This document shows, in pieces, positions 6,641-8,800 of a DNA stretch of 8,800 nt; position 1 is the first letter of the stretch; each line of letters begins with the position of its first letter. Under the pieces are notes generated by a model. The model was given only the letters and a program-made list of their open reading frames with translations. It ran no database searches and had not been told where the DNA came from. The stretch lies in NCBI GenBank assembly GCA_034430555.1, contig DAOUEM010000124.1, forward strand, positions 1 to 8,800. The letters are read 5' to 3'. Position numbers and translations under genes: made by a program. Source of the stretch: DAOTXK01 sp034430555 (GTDB lineage: Bacteria; Chloroflexota; Anaerolineae; Aggregatilineales; Ch27).

Positions 6641-8275
6641 ATGACCAACCACTCGCCGCCGCGGGATGAAGGCTCCCAGCCCCGGAACCAACTGCTTGAA
6701 GCAGCGATCCAGCGCCGGGTCAGCCAGCTGGCGGCCATCAACACCGTCGCGGCGGCAGTCAGCCGTTCGCTGGACCTGGACGAAACCCTGCAAACCGCGC
6801 TGGAAGCCGCCCTGAGTGTTATCGGCGTGGATGCGGCGGCCATCAGCCTGCTCGACCGCGAGGCCAACGCCTTCGTACCGCGCGCGCAACGCGGCCTGGA
6901 CCTGGACCCCACTGCTGCCCCGGACCGTTTCCCCCTGGACGATGGGCTGCTCAGCCGGGTGATCGGTGAAGACCGGGTGCTCACCGGCTACCAACCGGCG
7001 GACGACCTGGCCGCCTTCGGCCACGGATCGATCAGCGCCCAGGCGATGGCGCCCATGCATGCCGGCGGACGCATCAACGGGGTGTTGGGCGTCTTCGGTC
7101 ACGGCGATTACCGGTTCTCGGACGAGGAACTGGACGTGCTCCAAGCCATGGCGGACCAGGTCGGCATCGCCCTGGAGAATGCCCGCCTGTACGCCCTGGT
7201 CCGCCAGCAGCAGAAGCAACTCACGGCCATCATCGAATCGGCAGCCGACGCCATCATCGCCACCGATGATAGGGGGCGAATCAGCGTCATTAACGCGGCG
7301 GCCAAACACCTGTTTAACATAAACGCGGAGCAGATCATCGGCGCGCCGCTGGCCGAGGCCCCTTTGCAGCCGGTACTGCTCGAAGAGCTAAGGCGCACCA
7401 TGCGCCATATGGGCAGCGACGAATCGGCCATCACCTTTGAAGTGACGCTGCCCAGCGAGCAAACCTTGATGGCCATGCTCTCGCGGCTGCGCTCCTTCAG
7501 CCTCCTGGTCGCCGGCAGGAGCAACGAAGGCTGGGTCGTCGTGCTGCACGATACGAGCCATCTCAAAGCGGCGGAGGCTGCCCGCATGGAGTTCGTGGAG
7601 GCCGCCGCCCACGATCTGCGCAACCCACTGGGCGTGACGCTCAGCTCGCTGATCATGCTGCAAGATTTCATCGCGCAGGATGACCCCATGTCCACCGAAA
7701 TCTTCCAGATCGCGCTGGATGCCGTGAACCAGATGCAGGAACTGCTGGATGACATGGTTCACATGGAACATATCGCCACCGGTGGGGGTTTCGAAACCGA
7801 GCGCATGGCACCGTACCCACTCCTGCTGGAAGCGCTGGCCGAAATGGAACCGTACATCATCAGCCGCGACCAGACGTACGAAGTGGACGCCTCCGAACAC
7901 CTGCCGCCTATCGACGTGTCGCCGGTGTGGTTTCGGCGGGCCCTTACCAACTACCTGAGTAACGCCAGCAAGTATACACAGGAAGGCGGGCACATCATCC
8001 TGCACGCCCGGGTACAGGACGACGAGTTCGTGGTGGAGGTGCAGGATAACGGGCCGGGCATCCCGCCGGAAGCCCAGGGCCGGCTCTTCGAGCGGTTTTA
8101 CCGGGTGCCGGCCAGCAAAGAAAAAGCCCGGGGGACGGGGCTGGGATTGGCCATCGTGCGCTCAGTGGCCGAGGCCCACGAGGGGCGGGTTTACGCCCGT
8201 AGTTTGCCGGAGCAGGGCAGCGTCTTTGGGATTGTGCTGCCACTGGCCGCAGCCGGCGAGCCGGAGAATCATTGA
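6641..8275 (+). CDS. Soluble GAF-PAS sensor histidine kinase
   Basis: 544 residues with no membrane segment, so a cytoplasmic sensor kinase that autophosphorylates and passes phosphate to a response regulator. Domains: a short helix (about 17-45); GAF (about 48-182), which in this family binds small molecules, chromophores or cyclic nucleotides, ending ADQVGIALENARLYALV; PAS (about 191-308) starting LTAIIESAADAIIATDDRGR; HisKA (about 313-378) with phospho-accepting His324 in AAHDLRNPLG; and HATPase (about 395-535) with N-box NYLSNASKYT, G1 DNGPGI and G2 GTGLGLAIV. All catalytic motifs look intact. There is no Cys in the visible GAF stretch, so covalent bilin attachment is unlikely. The ATG at 6641 follows AGGTGAGG; spacing is tight, but no better in-frame start exists. 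The stop is 11 bases from the convergent response regulator, a plausible but unproven partner. Confidence 0.95.
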   Translation: MTNHSPPRDEGSQPRNQLLEAAIQRRVSQLAAINTVAAAVSRSLDLDETLQTALEAALSVIGVDAAAISLLDREANAFVPRAQRGLDLDPTAAPDRFPLDDGLLSRVIGEDRVLTGYQPADDLAAFGHGSISAQAMAPMHAGGRINGVLGVFGHGDYRFSDEELDVLQAMADQVGIALENARLYALVRQQQKQLTAIIESAADAIIATDDRGRISVINAAAKHLFNINAEQIIGAPLAEAPLQPVLLEELRRTMRHMGSDESAITFEVTLPSEQTLMAMLSRLRSFSLLVAGRSNEGWVVVLHDTSHLKAAEAARMEFVEAAAHDLRNPLGVTLSSLIMLQDFIAQDDPMSTEIFQIALDAVNQMQELLDDMVHMEHIATGGGFETERMAPYPLLLEALAEMEPYIISRDQTYEVDASEHLPPIDVSPVWFRRALTNYLSNASKYTQEGGHIILHARVQDDEFVVEVQDNGPGIPPEAQGRLFERFYRVPASKEKARGTGLGLAIVRSVAEAHEGRVYARSLPEQGSVFGIVLPLAAAGEPENH

Positions 8276-8289
8276 GCGATCACCGCTCA
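8273..8289. terminator. Convergent-gene hairpin built from both stop codons
   Basis: TGAGCG (8273-8278), loop ATCAC, CGCTCA (8284-8289) form a perfect 6-bp stem. Its left arm starts with the TGA of the kinase and its right arm is the complement of the TGA of the regulator, so both transcripts carry it. No T-run follows on either strand, so it is not a standard intrinsic terminator; it could act as a weak bidirectional terminator or 3'-end stabiliser (inference). Confidence 0.4.
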
Positions 8290-8664
8290 GGGAGACACCA
8301 GCAGCGGTTGGATTTCGTTGCGCAGCCGCTGCGCCGTCACCGGTTTGATGAGGCAGCCGTCCACGTTGTCCGGCATCTCCCGCCGGGAAAAGTAGCTGTT
8401 GGCGTGGGCGGTCAGTAAAACGATGGGGGTGTGGCATCCGTCCTGTTCGCGGGCGCGGATAGCCGTCACAACTTCGTAGCCGGACATACCCGGCATCGCC
8501 AGGTCGAGCAGGATCAGGGCCGGGGCATGGGACTCGTACTTCGCCAGCGCTTCCGGGCCGCTGTGAGCAGGGACCGGGGAAAAACCTTCACGTGTGAGCA
8601 TCATGGATACCAGCCTGACGATATCGGGATCGTCGTCAACAACGAGAATGGTTTTTCCGGGCAT
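8287..8664 (-). CDS. Single-domain response regulator (CheY-like receiver)
   Basis: 125 residues consisting of one receiver domain and no output domain. The acidic cluster Asp10-Asp12 in VVDDDPD, phospho-acceptor Asp54 in LLDLAMPGMSG, Thr85 in LLTAHA and Lys107 in LIKPV are all present, so it should accept phosphate. It would act by protein contact, as a CheY- or Spo0F-like relay. The ATG (8662-8664) has TAGGAG 9 bases upstream. It converges on the GAF-PAS kinase, which is a candidate phosphodonor; the CheA of the left operon is another, since no other free receiver is present in the window. Confidence 0.93.
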   Translation of the reverse strand: MPGKTILVVDDDPDIVRLVSMMLTREGFSPVPAHSGPEALAKYESHAPALILLDLAMPGMSGYEVVTAIRAREQDGCHTPIVLLTAHANSYFSRREMPDNVDGCLIKPVTAQRLRNEIQPLLVSP

Positions 8665-8665
8665 G

Positions 8666-8685
8666 CACAGTGGCTCCTACCTGTG
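8666..8685 (-). promoter_or_regulatory. Ribosome site of the response regulator inside a small stem-loop
   Basis: On the minus strand CACAG and CTGTG form a 5-bp stem with a 10-base loop holding TAGGAG (8679-8674). The start codon comes one base after the stem. The loop placement would present rather than hide the ribosome site, and a 5-bp stem is weak, so a regulatory role is speculative; the ribosome site itself is strong. Confidence 0.35.
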
Positions 8686-8800
8686 AATTTGACGGTACCT
8701 AAATTTACAAGTATGGTAACATAGACATCTGAAGGATGCATAAAACCTGTGTTTGAAATGGGTTAGCAGGGGATGCCGGGTGGGCCAACTCAGCCCGACC
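8686..8800. other. Right-edge intergenic region, AT-rich leader, no gene seen
   Basis: Upstream of the response regulator the sequence turns AT-rich (about 8686-8760). On the minus strand CATACT (8715-8710) is a possible -10 box without a clear -35. ACCTGTG followed closely by TTTGA occurs twice (8679-8692 and 8745-8756). From 8757 to the edge the DNA is GC-rich again, but no start, ribosome site or recognisable protein is seen on either strand; a gene may end or begin just outside. Confidence 0.4.

Noticed and set aside
6608..7309. Minus-strand open frame opposite the kinase
   Set aside because: It is antisense to the GAF and PAS domains and its translation has no family-like features.
8771..8800. 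GGGC/GCCC inverted repeat at the right edge
   Set aside because: Only four clean base pairs before a mismatch and cut by the window edge; too little to call a terminator.

Overview
The window is GC-rich bacterial DNA, densely packed with signal-transduction genes. No 16S or other clade-specific marker is present. The Pro/Thr-rich linker behind the membrane anchor of the exported protein, the GAF-PAS histidine kinase without membrane segments, and the composition suggest a Chloroflexota bacterium (Anaerolineae-like). That placement is an inference.

Left part (1-4791, all minus strand): a compact chemosensory operon read right to left as cheW, methyl-accepting protein, cheA fused to a receiver, cheB. 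The spacers are 8, 19 and 7 bases. The cheB gene runs off the left edge, so only its receiver domain and the start of the linker are visible. There is no separate cheY, no cheR and no flagellar gene in the window. CheA carries its own C-terminal receiver, as in the WspE and FrzE type of pathway. The system is therefore more likely to steer a non-flagellar behaviour (surface, pilus, biofilm or second-messenger control) than flagellar swimming; this is inference. Two key residues look replaced: the invariant receiver lysine of CheB (Thr112) and the CheW arginine of the N-x-R-G motif (Thr101).

Middle part (4792-6640): a 168-base spacer with a good -10 box for the operon and a weak hairpin/T-run. 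Next is a minus-strand exported or membrane-anchored protein that looks like two tandem copies of one roughly 145-residue domain. Divergent from it is a small plus-strand protein with one C-terminal membrane helix. A promoter-like leader of about 107 bases follows.

Right part (6641-8800): a soluble GAF-PAS histidine kinase on the plus strand faces a single-domain response regulator on the minus strand. Their stop codons lie 11 bases apart and both form part of one 6-bp hairpin. The kinase and regulator may be partners, but their convergent layout does not prove it. The last 136 bases hold the leader of the regulator and no recognisable gene.

No RNA genes, CRISPR arrays, insertion sequences or prophage genes were seen. 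The window holds a divergent variant of a known class of system rather than an obviously new one.
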